From contig CAMBMH010000017.1 of NCBI GenBank assembly GCA_945868575.1, positions 1-40,743 on the forward strand: a stretch of 40,743 nucleotides of DNA. Reading direction: 5' to 3'. Shown piece by piece: positions 26,900 to 35,392 of the stretch; position 1 is the stretch's first letter; each line of letters begins with the position of its first letter. Under the pieces are notes generated by a model. The model did no database searches and had not been told where the DNA came from. It saw only the letters and a list, made by a program, of their open reading frames with translations. Made by a program: the position numbers and the translations under genes. The DNA is from Singulisphaera sp. GP187 (lineage in GTDB: Bacteria > Planctomycetota > Planctomycetia > Gemmatales > Gemmataceae).

Positions 26900-27385
26900 C
26901 TATTCATCGAGCAGAAACGCAGCAGGGTCGAAACCCTGTGGTTTGGGAGCTTCTTTTGCTGGACGGCGTCGGGAAATTCCCGCCTTTTCCATAAGTGATT
27001 GGCTGAGGTCGATGCCGTCCTGTGTATCGGACGGACGGTCTGTGACAGGCGCCGCTGTGGCGAGATCTTCGTCGTCCTCGGCGGAAATTCTTGGAAGTTC
27101 GTAGAGCAGTTTGAAGTTGCGTTTGCCAATGGTCAGGGTATCGCCTGGGTAGACGGTTCGGGTTTGGACCCGCACGCCGTTTACTTTGATGCCGTTGGTG
27201 GATCCCAGGTCCTCAACGGTCCAATAGCCCATCTTGAAGCAGAGACGGAGATGCTTGCCCGAAATGTTGGGATATTCCATCTGGATATCGCAAGAGGGTC
27301 GCCGCCCCAAAACCAAATCGGGTCGGTTGAGGTCTATGTTGTCGCCGCCACCTTCTGGCACTAATCGACCTTGAACGGGATACAT
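26900..27385 (-). CDS. FHA domain protein
   Basis: A 161-residue protein. Residues of about 5-95 form a forkhead-associated domain, which binds phosphothreonine peptides: G27-R28-R29 loop, S42-G-K-H45, DLGSTNGIKVNG (59-70) and PGDTLTIGKRNFKLLYE. A low-complexity acidic linker (ISAEDDEDLATAA) leads to a conserved tail, SQSLMEKAGISRRRP and PKPQGFDPAAFLLDE, which recurs in the nearby remnant. The partner kinase or target is not in the window. The ATG at 27385 has GGAGGT 9 nt upstream, which decides it over a TTG two codons earlier. No signal peptide is present, so it is cytoplasmic. Confidence 0.93.
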   Translation of the reverse strand: MYPVQGRLVPEGGGDNIDLNRPDLVLGRRPSCDIQMEYPNISGKHLRLCFKMGYWTVEDLGSTNGIKVNGVRVQTRTVYPGDTLTIGKRNFKLLYELPRISAEDDEDLATAAPVTDRPSDTQDGIDLSQSLMEKAGISRRRPAKEAPKPQGFDPAAFLLDE

Positions 27386-27502
27386 GGGCAATCGACCTCC
27401 AACCAGACCCTCCCCGGGGCGTCTACTCTATTGGGACGAAGACCTTATGGTATCCGATCCCAAATCCGAAGGAAAAGGGTGTAATCAGGATTTTTCAAAG
27501 GA

Positions 27503-27541
27503 AAGGGCCGACACTCCCCCCCCACGGAAAGTATCGGCCCC
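27503..27541 (-). terminator. Probable terminator of the small secreted protein gene
   Basis: GGGCCGA (27505-27511) pairs with TCGGCCC (27534-27540), extended by ACT/AGT after one mismatch. On the minus strand TTTCCTTT follows the stem. It lies about 55 nt past the stop at 27595. Confidence 0.55.
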
Positions 27542-27594
27542 TGTACCGTAAATCCCCCGGAAAATCGAAAACGAAATCCGGATTGGGACTGGAA

Positions 27595-27945
27595 TTAACG
27601 ACCCCAATATTGCGGGTAGTTTCCATAAGAGGGAACCATCGTACCCGGATAGGCCTGATAAGCTTGGGGAGCACCATATGCGCCGTGGCCTGTGGACATT
27701 TGGGTAGGCCAATAAGGGTATGCCGTTGGGGCAGGACGGGTAAAGTAGGCTTCGTGTGGGTAATAGCTATACCAGGGACCCGCAACTGGGTGACTGGAAG
27801 CGTGACCGGGGAAAAAGTGCGCCCCTAAGCCACAGAAGATTCCCTGATTGGGAGGATAATAGCCGCCGCCTCCAGCCAAAACGGAGGAAGGAACGGTTGC
27901 GGCCAAAACGGGCAGCAACAGTGCAATTGCAAATCTGCGGATCAT
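27595..27945 (-). CDS. Small secreted Tyr/Pro/Gly-rich protein of unknown function
   Basis: A 116-residue protein with a clear Sec signal (IRRFAIALLLPVLAATV, cleavage likely after SSVLA at residue 24). The mature part starts with GGGG and is rich in Tyr, Pro, Gly and His (for example YYPPNQG, WYSYYPHE, YPYWPTQ and GNYPQYWGR), with no predicted regular fold. Comparable low-complexity exported proteins occur in planctomycetes, but I recognise no family. GAGG lies 6 nt before the ATG. A cell-surface or matrix role is inferred only from composition and export. Confidence 0.75.
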   Translation of the reverse strand: MIRRFAIALLLPVLAATVPSSVLAGGGGYYPPNQGIFCGLGAHFFPGHASSHPVAGPWYSYYPHEAYFTRPAPTAYPYWPTQMSTGHGAYGAPQAYQAYPGTMVPSYGNYPQYWGR

Positions 27946-28089
27946 GGGTGCCTCGGGATTAGGTGCTATAAGTTACCTGCTTTGCGCATTTTATAGTCCC
28001 ATGGTCCTAAAGTTGAGTCCACCTTTAATTTTGGGCTAAATACAGATTTTGAATATTTTGGGATTTCTGTATCGAATTTGCTGATTTTT

Positions 28090-30888
28090 CTACCAATTCA
28101 GCTCCAACCAACCCATTTCCCGCCTGGGCAATTCCAGACCAACCGCATCTTCGTTGATCCCCAAACCCATCGAACTGATCCCGTCCGAATCCATCGCCGA
28201 AGCACGAAGGGGCGGCCTGAAGCAGCGAAGTTCCCCGACGCTGTAGTGTCCTTCGCATTCCTGAATACGAAGATTGACCCGAACCGAATCCCCCTCCAGC
28301 GGTTCATTAGCCCGAAAATTGCCAACCAACACATTGGGAAGGTCCTGATGGAACAGCCACGCCGATGCGCCCGCGGGAGGTGGACCTTGTTCGACCTGGA
28401 CAAGGGGAGACGGGCTCGCCCAACCCAAGGCTATTTGCTGAGGATGGTTGCGATCAAGTGCCAAGCCAAACTCAAACGAAGTACCTGTTTCGCCCGGTGG
28501 AATCAGGGCCAGATCCAGTTGGGATGAGCCGTGCCTTTGAAGCATGGGCATACCACCTGTAAGCAATACGCAGTTGCCCGATCCGATTTTCCATTCGATA
28601 AATTCAGGGCTTAAAGGGCGGTTTTGACGAGTTTCATCAAGCATCCCGTTAAGACCACGGGTCAGGCTGGTGATCGCAGTCGGAAGGGAAAACCGGGCGG
28701 CGTAAAGCGCATGCCAAGGATACCCTGAAGGAGGCTTGATTGGTTCAAGGTCCACCTTGATCTCAAGGACCGGTCGCCCGATCCATGCCCTTAGTCGTTT
28801 GGTAAACTTGGCAATGGTCTCGCCTTGTTCATCCGTCAAAACACCCTGGACAGTTAGTTCTCCGAGTGCCGGACCGGTGGAACTCACCAAAATCTGATCC
28901 ACTTTCATCCGGCTTCCCGGAAGAAAAACAAGCTGCATTGCAGCCCGGTTTTGGCGTAGTCGCAAATCGCGAAATGCCTTGATCGCTCCGGTGGCGGGAT
29001 CGATCTCAGCTTCAAAAAATTCGTTCCGAACCGATTTCTCATCAGCAAGGCGCATTCGGGCCCTGGGAACGGGTTTGGCATCACCGCCTTTGCGTGGAAT
29101 CCAGGCATAACCCATCGCGGGCACCTCCACGACAACCCTACTCAGGTTCCCATCGCGGCCAAACGCTTTTACCGGCCCTTCGAGCGCAAGGTGTCCGTTA
29201 ATGGTAGTTGTTTCAAAAGCAACCCGCCGGGTAAATGCGCACCCATTAAACATCAGGATTCCAGGCGATTGAGGAGCACCACGCAATAGCCTTGCGGCTA
29301 GGCCGTCCGCACTGGCTTGCAACACATGGCCGGGGTCTTCGCCATGAGTTTCAAAGGCGTTTTCCGCCTCCTTCAAAAGCCTTCGGCGATGTGGCCAATC
29401 GCCGATTCCCTTGTCAAGTACTTCGTGAATCGCATGGAGCGCGAATGCGGTTTCCAGCTTGCGCCTTCCCCGGGTCCTTAAAGCACGACGGCTGATCGGA
29501 TCGGGTTCTGGCCGGTCCCTGTCGGCTTCCGGTGCCAACCAATCCATGCCAAATTCATCCGCGGCAGCGACACCGGGATATTCTGCGGGGGTCGCTTCGT
29601 TGAAATAGTCGTCCAACCTTAGCCACCGCCCCATGACCGGCCCCAATCGGGAGAGGGTTCCTGCCAGACGGGAAAGTTCACCAGGCGCGGTTTTGTGGCA
29701 AATCGCGACCGTTGGGGCGTGGTCCTCCCGCACAGCCCGGCCAATGTGATATGCCAAATGAAACCATGTTTGAAGGGAATCGGCGGGGAGGGGTGTGCGT
29801 ACGAACGCCTCGACCGATTTGCCGTCCGACCCTGCCCAACTAATGACTGGACTTCGGTAATGCGGAACGGTCGCCTCATCAAACGAGACCAAAACCGCGC
29901 GGCGGTATCCCGCATGCTGGAGCAAAAGGGGATAGGTCGAATGCAAACCCGCAGAGGATCGGGCAAATACCTTGGGTTCCTGACCTAGGAGGGTCGCATG
30001 GGTTTCCCTGGCTTTCTTAAGGTTCCATTCCTGCGATTCGATCAATGTTAATGGATCATCCCGTTCGATCTGGATGCCGCCCAGTACTTCCAAAAGGCCA
30101 AGATCGACCTTGCTTCGCATTTTCCGGAAAGTTTCCGGGTGAGTCACTTCCAGGGACTCCAGCCAGGTTCCGCTGGCGATCAGATTTCGTGGATATTCCG
30201 CATCGAGCCACGCGCCGCTTTCGAGATCGGCTTTGGGTAGTGATGAGCCCAATATCAGATCGAGATGGAGGAGCCCATGAGTGGAGATGCCCTCCCGGGC
30301 ACTGACAAGGAGGGCTGCCGCTTCATCCATCTTTGCCTGCGCAAGACTCTCGTCCTCTGCCAGGACCGCTTTGGCGGCATCCTGGACATGACTCCAAAAG
30401 AGCCCCACATCGAGCAGATTGGGGTGATCCTGGGATTCGCAAAATGCCTCGAGCCAGGCGGAACCAAAGCCAAGCGCCTGGAGTTTGAGGGGAAAACCCG
30501 AGGCAAGTCCGATTTCCTTTGGGGTCTGGCCATGCCCCTCGGTGCGGGAAGGATCAATACCTTCCATCTCGATAACTTCACTACCCGCCTCGCGGGCCTT
30601 TTCGAGCCAATCCTGAGGCAATAAAGCAAGAGCGTTGGTTGTGACCGTGTAGATGTGGTTGCCCCGAGGGGGCTCGTGGTCATAGGGGCCGTTGATTTGG
30701 GGAGGTCCTTCGAGACGGACCAGGATTTCGGGTTTCCAGAGCTCAAGCCACCCGGCAAACCAGGTTCGGACTTCCTCATCGGAAAGATAAGTCATCCCGT
30801 GGGAAGGCATTTTGTGATTGGAAAGGTGAACGGCAGAAAACGGGCAATTCGGAGAATTCATTGCACCCAAGGTTCCTTTCCCATCCAT
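28090..30888 (-). CDS. Glycoside hydrolase family 38-like protein without a recognisable catalytic nucleophile
   Basis: Up to 932 residues. The middle (about 262-345) follows the GH38 alpha-mannosidase pattern: GLLEVLGGIQIERDDPL, IESQEWNLKKA, then SSAGLHSTYPLLLQHAGY, which aligns with the GH38 D-x-F-G-H-S-x-x-x-P segment. The position of the usual nucleophile Asp is Ser here, and the N-terminal H-x-D-P metal motif is not seen. The C-terminal half (about 640-900, opening with RNEFFEAEIDPATGAIKAF) looks like the beta-sandwich of GH38 enzymes. It may be an inactive or differently acting homologue. No signal peptide is visible. The start is uncertain: ATG 30888 (GAG 9 nt upstream) or ATG 30861, nine codons later. 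Confidence 0.72.
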   Translation of the reverse strand: MDGKGTLGAMNSPNCPFSAVHLSNHKMPSHGMTYLSDEEVRTWFAGWLELWKPEILVRLEGPPQINGPYDHEPPRGNHIYTVTTNALALLPQDWLEKAREAGSEVIEMEGIDPSRTEGHGQTPKEIGLASGFPLKLQALGFGSAWLEAFCESQDHPNLLDVGLFWSHVQDAAKAVLAEDESLAQAKMDEAAALLVSAREGISTHGLLHLDLILGSSLPKADLESGAWLDAEYPRNLIASGTWLESLEVTHPETFRKMRSKVDLGLLEVLGGIQIERDDPLTLIESQEWNLKKARETHATLLGQEPKVFARSSAGLHSTYPLLLQHAGYRRAVLVSFDEATVPHYRSPVISWAGSDGKSVEAFVRTPLPADSLQTWFHLAYHIGRAVREDHAPTVAICHKTAPGELSRLAGTLSRLGPVMGRWLRLDDYFNEATPAEYPGVAAADEFGMDWLAPEADRDRPEPDPISRRALRTRGRRKLETAFALHAIHEVLDKGIGDWPHRRRLLKEAENAFETHGEDPGHVLQASADGLAARLLRGAPQSPGILMFNGCAFTRRVAFETTTINGHLALEGPVKAFGRDGNLSRVVVEVPAMGYAWIPRKGGDAKPVPRARMRLADEKSVRNEFFEAEIDPATGAIKAFRDLRLRQNRAAMQLVFLPGSRMKVDQILVSSTGPALGELTVQGVLTDEQGETIAKFTKRLRAWIGRPVLEIKVDLEPIKPPSGYPWHALYAARFSLPTAITSLTRGLNGMLDETRQNRPLSPEFIEWKIGSGNCVLLTGGMPMLQRHGSSQLDLALIPPGETGTSFEFGLALDRNHPQQIALGWASPSPLVQVEQGPPPAGASAWLFHQDLPNVLVGNFRANEPLEGDSVRVNLRIQECEGHYSVGELRCFRPPLRASAMDSDGISSMGLGINEDAVGLELPRREMGWLELNW

Positions 30889-31004
30889 AAATCAAGACTC
30901 TACCCATTTGGTCTATGCCTTGCGCCCGTCGGGGGGAACCGTAAGAATAAGTGATGAAATTCAGTTGCCCATTTTTTTTACGGTGACCCGAGAGGGAACT
31001 CCCC

Positions 31005-31979
31005 ATGATCATCCGTCGCAAAGGCTTTACGCTTATCGAGCTTTTGGTGGTTATTGCCATCATTGGCGTGCTTGTGGGACTTTTGCTTCCCGCTGTCCAG
31101 AAGGTTCGTGAAGCTGCCGCCCGCGCTAAAAGCCAAAACAACTTGAAACAGCTGGGATTGGGTATCGAGGCTACCTTGGGCAACTCCACCAAGGGTGAGT
31201 ATCCTCCCGCTTATGGCGCTTTCGCCGAAGGGGGCTTCCCTTGGGCGCTCAACAACATTCCCACCAATGTTTACGGCAGCCTCTTTTATTATCTGCTTCC
31301 CTCGCTGCAAAACGACAACCTTTACAACCAGGCCAAGGAATCGGGCATCCCCAATGTTAACTTTGCGGGCAACTTCCCTGCAGGACAGATTCCCCCAACC
31401 AAGCGCATCGCATCCTTTGTTTCAGATTCCGACCCAACACAGGATAGCACCAAGGGTTTTGCAAGCTATGCCGTCAATCCGCTTGTTTTCCGTGGTGGAA
31501 CTTTTAGTGGCGCCGATGCCAATGCTCCTGGGGTAAACACCCTTCGGGATGGAACAAACCTGCCGACGATTGGCGGCAATCCGATGGTAAAGGACGCGGG
31601 CCCTCGTCGCCAATCCCAGATCACCAATGGCGTGGGAACTTCCAACTGCGGTTTCATCACGGAAAGGTATGCGATTTCGGTCGACTTTCCCAATGACATC
31701 CACTGGTGGGCATCCCCGAACATCATCTTCGATCCGACCATCGACCCTTCCGCGACCTATAACAGCAAAAACCCCGTCTACCAAGCGGTTCCCGATCCCA
31801 AAAGCAAAACCAAGGGGCCAAAGGACGCTTTTGCCCACTCCACATCCTCCTCGGGAATTTTGGTCCTTATGGGAGATGGTTCGGTCCGTATTGTCAGCAC
31901 AGGGGTTTCCCCGGCTTCATGGGCTACTGCATTTAATCCCGATTCCCGTAACTCACTGGATAACGACTTCGGGAACTAA
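31005..31979 (+). CDS. DUF1559 protein with type IV pilin-like N-terminus
   Basis: A 324-residue protein. The start [35 protein letters not shown] is a prepilin signal: cleavage after G7, F8 methylated, and E12 as the conserved Glu5 of the mature protein. A DUF1559 domain follows, ending in an [22 protein letters not shown] segment typical of the family. Planctomycetes encode many of these; their role is unknown, although a pseudopilin-like assembly at the cell envelope is inferred. AGAGGGA lies 8-14 nt upstream of the ATG. It is a single-gene unit with its own terminator. No pilus assembly genes are nearby. Confidence 0.95.
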   Translation: MIIRRKGFTLIELLVVIAIIGVLVGLLLPAVQKVREAAARAKSQNNLKQLGLGIEATLGNSTKGEYPPAYGAFAEGGFPWALNNIPTNVYGSLFYYLLPSLQNDNLYNQAKESGIPNVNFAGNFPAGQIPPTKRIASFVSDSDPTQDSTKGFASYAVNPLVFRGGTFSGADANAPGVNTLRDGTNLPTIGGNPMVKDAGPRRQSQITNGVGTSNCGFITERYAISVDFPNDIHWWASPNIIFDPTIDPSATYNSKNPVYQAVPDPKSKTKGPKDAFAHSTSSSGILVLMGDGSVRIVSTGVSPASWATAFNPDSRNSLDNDFGN

Positions 31980-32010
31980 TTGATTTTCACTCCAAATGTC
32001 AAATCCCGAA

Positions 32011-32045
32011 AACACCCGGAAGAAGATTCCGGGTGTTTTTGTTTG
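32011..32045 (+). terminator. Rho-independent terminator of the DUF1559 gene
   Basis: AACACCCGGAA (32011-32021) pairs with TTCCGGGTGTT around a short loop, followed by a T-rich tract. It lies about 30 nt past the stop. Confidence 0.9.
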
Positions 32046-32156
32046 TCTATTGGCACAATAGGATTTCCGAGATTATCCTTAACTGGTTCAAATTCCATAA
32101 AAGTTGTATCCATAAAACATTAACGGAATGGATAACGGCAACAAGGATGGTTTTTT

Positions 32157-33104
32157 ATGGCGGAAACCACACTCATCACAGGCGGCGGCGGGTTTATCGG
32201 GTCTCACCTTTGTGAAAAATTCCTTGCTTTGGGTCATAAGGTCCTATGTGTGGACAACTTTGTCACAGGCTCCAAGCAGAATGTGGCCCATCTCCACCCC
32301 AATCGCAATTTCAAAATGTTGCACCACGATATCTGCCTGCCTTTCGAGATTGAAGGGCCTGTGGACAACATCCTGCACTTTGCGTCGCCTGCAAGCCCGG
32401 TTGACTACCTACAACTGCCTATTCAGACGCTTAAGGTTGGATCCCTGGGTACCCACAATACGCTTGGATTGGCGCGTCTCAAAGGTTCTCGATTTCTTTT
32501 GGCGAGTACGAGCGAGGTTTATGGCGATCCCGAGGTTCATCCCCAATCGGAAGAATATTGGGGTCATGTCAACCCGGTCGGCGTGCGGGGGGTTTACGAC
32601 GAGGCCAAACGGTTTGCCGAGGCGATGACCATGGCCTATCACCGGGTCCACAATGTTCGAACACGGATTGTTCGGATCTTCAATACCTATGGTCCACGAA
32701 TGCGACTAAATGATGGGCGCGTGCTGCCGAATCTGATCGGACAAGCGATTCGTGGTGAGCCCCTGACGGTATATGGCGACGGTTCCCAAACTCGCAGCTT
32801 CTGTCATGTCGATGACTTGGTCGAAGGCATTTCCCGACTCCTTTTTGTCGATGATTCGCAACCAGTCAACCTGGGTAACCCGGATGAGGTGACTATCCTT
32901 GAATTCGCGAAGGAGATTTTGGCGATCACCATGACCCAAAATCCAATTGAATTCCGCAATCTTCCTCAGGATGATCCGCGCGTCAGACGCCCGGATATTT
33001 CCCGGGCGAAAAAGCTGCTTCATTGGGAACCGAAGATTTCCCGGACAGAGGGACTAACCCGCACGGTCAATTGGTTCGCCGATCGAATTCATGGGGGACG
33101 CTAA
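32157..33104 (+). CDS. UDP-glucuronate decarboxylase-like SDR enzyme (UDP-xylose synthase type)
   Basis: A 315-residue extended short-chain dehydrogenase. The NAD site is G9-G-G-G-F-I-G15 ([11 protein letters not shown]). The catalytic triad is T118 (STSEVYGDP), Y147 and K151 (YDEAKRFAE). The segments [25 protein letters not shown] and [16 protein letters not shown] are characteristic of UXS/UDP-glucuronate decarboxylases, which make UDP-xylose from UDP-glucuronate for surface polysaccharides. A 4-epimerase is less likely because of the PASPVDY block. AAGGA lies 10 nt before the ATG at 32157. It has no operon partner. Cytoplasmic. Confidence 0.9.
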   Translation: MAETTLITGGGGFIGSHLCEKFLALGHKVLCVDNFVTGSKQNVAHLHPNRNFKMLHHDICLPFEIEGPVDNILHFASPASPVDYLQLPIQTLKVGSLGTHNTLGLARLKGSRFLLASTSEVYGDPEVHPQSEEYWGHVNPVGVRGVYDEAKRFAEAMTMAYHRVHNVRTRIVRIFNTYGPRMRLNDGRVLPNLIGQAIRGEPLTVYGDGSQTRSFCHVDDLVEGISRLLFVDDSQPVNLGNPDEVTILEFAKEILAITMTQNPIEFRNLPQDDPRVRRPDISRAKKLLHWEPKISRTEGLTRTVNWFADRIHGGR

Positions 33105-33117
33105 TAGGGTTCGGGAA

Positions 33118-33144
33118 GCCTTCGTTAATAAAAGGCTATTTTTG
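33118..33144 (+). terminator. Probable terminator of the UDP-glucuronate decarboxylase gene
   Basis: AGCCTT (33118-33123) pairs with AAGGCT (33133-33138) around a 9-nt AT-rich loop and is followed by ATTTTTG. It lies 14 nt past the stop. Confidence 0.65.
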
Positions 33145-33191
33145 TGGTGGCTAATAGGAAATCTAACGGCCAAGTCTTTATGGATAGACCG

Positions 33192-34595
33192 TTAGACCAG
33201 TTCGCGGATCGGGTCGCCATCCGGGAGCATAGGCATGGGGCGACCTGTGTGATCGGTGAAGATGGTTTCCTGCCCATTGATACCCAGATGGGCAAGGACC
33301 GTGGCCCACAGATCATTTGGGCTAAGCGGGCGGTCTTTGGGGTGTTCGCCTTTGGAGTTGGTGCTACCCACGACGATGCCGTCCCGGAGTCCGCCCCCGG
33401 AAACCAGCACGCTCATCGCCTGGGGCCAGTGGTCCCGGCCAGGGCGGTCCTTGGCGGTTTCCAGCTTGGGTGTCCGGCCAAATTCGCCTGTCACCACCAA
33501 CATGACCCGCTTGTCGAGGCCCCGTTCCCTCAAGTCGGTGATCAACGCCGAAACGGCCTGATCCAGCATGGGAAACCGCCACCTGGAGTCGTTGAAAATG
33601 TGGCAATTGACAGCATGGGAATCCCAATTGTAGCAGACATCCTTGGGCCATTCCTTGCCCGGGACATTGGGAGATTCGAGGACCATGGTCACAAATCTCG
33701 AACCTGCCTCGACAAGGCGCCGGGCCAGCAGCGTGCGCTGTCCATAGGTGTGGTTGCCATACCGCTCCCGAATCCGGTCGGGTTCGCGACGGAGATCAAA
33801 CGCCCCCCGGGCCTTTTCGCTGGAGACAAGATCGAGCGCCCGCTGATTGAAAACCTCAGGGCCGGGGGGAAGACGATCCTGCGCGCTTCCGCTCAAGGGT
33901 CCCAATAGGCCAAGGCGTTCGCGGAGTTGACCGATCCGCTCAGGAGGAGTATTCAGGTTGCGGACCTGGAAGTCGGGTTTCGAAGGGTCCCCGGCAAAGG
34001 TGAAAGGATAGGTCGAGGGGCCAAGGTACGATGCTCCCAGGCTGAAGACATCGATCGGGTCGCGGCCACCATCTGTCCCCAGGACATATCCCGGAATGCC
34101 GGGTGTCGGATCACCCAAAACCTTGTGGACCATCGACCCGACAGCCGGATAATCGTTCACAAAACCGGTTGGCTCGATCGGGTCCCGCCCGGTCATAAAG
34201 CGTTTGTGGCCACCGCCATGGTCGGCGAATTTGTGGTGGATTGATCGGATGATGCTAAATTGGTGGGCTTTGGCCGCCAGAAGCGGAAGAAGTTCGCAAA
34301 TTTCGAGGCCGGGAACGGTGGTTGGGATGGGGCGGAATTCGCCGCGGTATTCCGCCGGGGCGGCGGGCTTCATGTCGAAGGTGTCGATGTGGGCGGGCCC
34401 ACCGGGCAACCAGAGAAAAATCACCGCCGGATCATCACCGGGCTTTTCGGTCAAAAGGGGGTTGCCCACGGAAAACGCGGATAGGGGCGGGAGTGTGATT
34501 CCTGCCCCGGAGATGGAAAGGGCACCAAGCTTCAGGACCCGCCTGCGTGACGGCGCGCCTGGTCCGGTACAAAATTGAGAATTCTGGTTTCGCAT
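33192..34595 (-). CDS. DUF1501 family exported protein without adjacent PSCyt/PSD partner
   Basis: A 467-residue DUF1501 protein. A Tat-type leader is seen (SRRRVLKLGALSISGAGI, twin Arg near residues 17-19). The core blocks are VIFLWLPGGPAHIDTFDMKP, FSIIRSIHHKFADHGGGHKRF, NWDSHAVNCHIF, VTGEFGRTPKLETA and GRDHWPQAMSVLVSGGG, ending with DLWATVLAHLGING. The partner gene usually found next to it is missing, so it either acts alone or with a protein encoded elsewhere. An inverted repeat, TCTAACGG (33163-33170) with CCGTTAGA (33189-33196), overlaps its stop codon and may form a 3' hairpin. AGGA is 11 nt before the ATG. Substrate unknown. Confidence 0.92.
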   Translation of the reverse strand: MRNQNSQFCTGPGAPSRRRVLKLGALSISGAGITLPPLSAFSVGNPLLTEKPGDDPAVIFLWLPGGPAHIDTFDMKPAAPAEYRGEFRPIPTTVPGLEICELLPLLAAKAHQFSIIRSIHHKFADHGGGHKRFMTGRDPIEPTGFVNDYPAVGSMVHKVLGDPTPGIPGYVLGTDGGRDPIDVFSLGASYLGPSTYPFTFAGDPSKPDFQVRNLNTPPERIGQLRERLGLLGPLSGSAQDRLPPGPEVFNQRALDLVSSEKARGAFDLRREPDRIRERYGNHTYGQRTLLARRLVEAGSRFVTMVLESPNVPGKEWPKDVCYNWDSHAVNCHIFNDSRWRFPMLDQAVSALITDLRERGLDKRVMLVVTGEFGRTPKLETAKDRPGRDHWPQAMSVLVSGGGLRDGIVVGSTNSKGEHPKDRPLSPNDLWATVLAHLGINGQETIFTDHTGRPMPMLPDGDPIRELV

Positions 34596-34821
34596 GGTCC
34601 GTCATCCTGGGGAGGGAATCTGACGCAATCCATCTGGGGCTTAACAGTCTGGGGCTGGATAGTTTTATTATGCCCGTTTATCGGCCCAAGGCCCAGTCCG
34701 ATATCATGAAAAACGAAGCACTCCGGAATCCATCAACCGCAAATTTGGCCAATCCAGGGAGAATTTCGAAGGCATCCCTGGGGAAAAACAGGTCGAAATG
34801 CCAGAAGGACGAAAGTGCCTA

Positions 34822-35289
34822 TCAGTCCGGAAGGTATTCCCACTTGCTAAAGGTGGCGGCTTGTCCCGCCGTTTTGCCCTTGGAATCAACAAGATTCCAA
34901 AGTGTGGCTTCTTCGATTCGGAAACGGCGACTTTTCAGGCTGATCCGGATTCCCTGGTAATTGTCTGCAAATCCCTGTTCTTTGGTTCTCGCCAAAAGGA
35001 GAGTGCGTTCGTCGCGGTGCATCGGTTCTGCGGTCATGCGAGACGGCATGGAAAGGAGCGCCTTGCGGTCGCCTTCCCAAAGGTCTTGTGCGGCTTTGTT
35101 GGCATAGCTGATCAGGGGATCGGCCTGTAAACCGTGGGAAATCACAACAAAAGGCGCTTCATAAAGCCTTTTTGCATCAAGAAGGGCATCTCCCGATCTG
35201 TCCATCAGTTCCCGGCCCAAATACCGACGGAACGAGTCTAAAAGGATTCGGGAATGCTCCACAAATTCATCATCAAGCCAAGGTTGCAT
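34822..35289 (-). CDS. MEKHLA domain protein
   Basis: A 155-residue protein made almost entirely of a MEKHLA domain, a PAS-like fold: LLDSFRRYLGREL near the N-terminus, then PFVVISHGLQADPLISYANKAAQDLWE, SMPSRMTAEPMHRDERTLLL and NYQGIRISLKSRRFRIEEATLWNLVD. Such proteins occur in bacteria and fused to plant HD-ZIP III regulators; they probably sense a small ligand, which is not known. AGGAGG lies 11 nt upstream of the ATG at 35289. It is separated from ilvC by a strong terminator, so it is its own unit. No signal peptide is visible. Confidence 0.9.
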   Translation of the reverse strand: MQPWLDDEFVEHSRILLDSFRRYLGRELMDRSGDALLDAKRLYEAPFVVISHGLQADPLISYANKAAQDLWEGDRKALLSMPSRMTAEPMHRDERTLLLARTKEQGFADNYQGIRISLKSRRFRIEEATLWNLVDSKGKTAGQAATFSKWEYLPD

Positions 35290-35330
35290 GGGACGGTATT
35301 CCTCCTTGTCTTCAAAAAAGAGTGGGACCT

Positions 35331-35370
35331 AAAAAACGCGCACCCGGATTGGTGCCCGGGTGCGCGTTTT
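35331..35370 (-). terminator. Rho-independent terminator of ilvC
   Basis: A 15-bp stem, AAAACGCGCACCCGG (35333-35347) with its complement at 35356-35370, encloses an 8-nt loop. On the minus strand it is followed by a T-run. It sits 23 nt past the ilvC stop and before the MEKHLA gene. Confidence 0.92.
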
Positions 35371-35392
35371 CGTTCCAGGCAAAAATAGAATA

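Noticed and set aside
26659-27129. Longer minus-strand frame through the RNA candidate
   Set aside because: It reads the FHA gene in the wrong frame and crosses the structured region.
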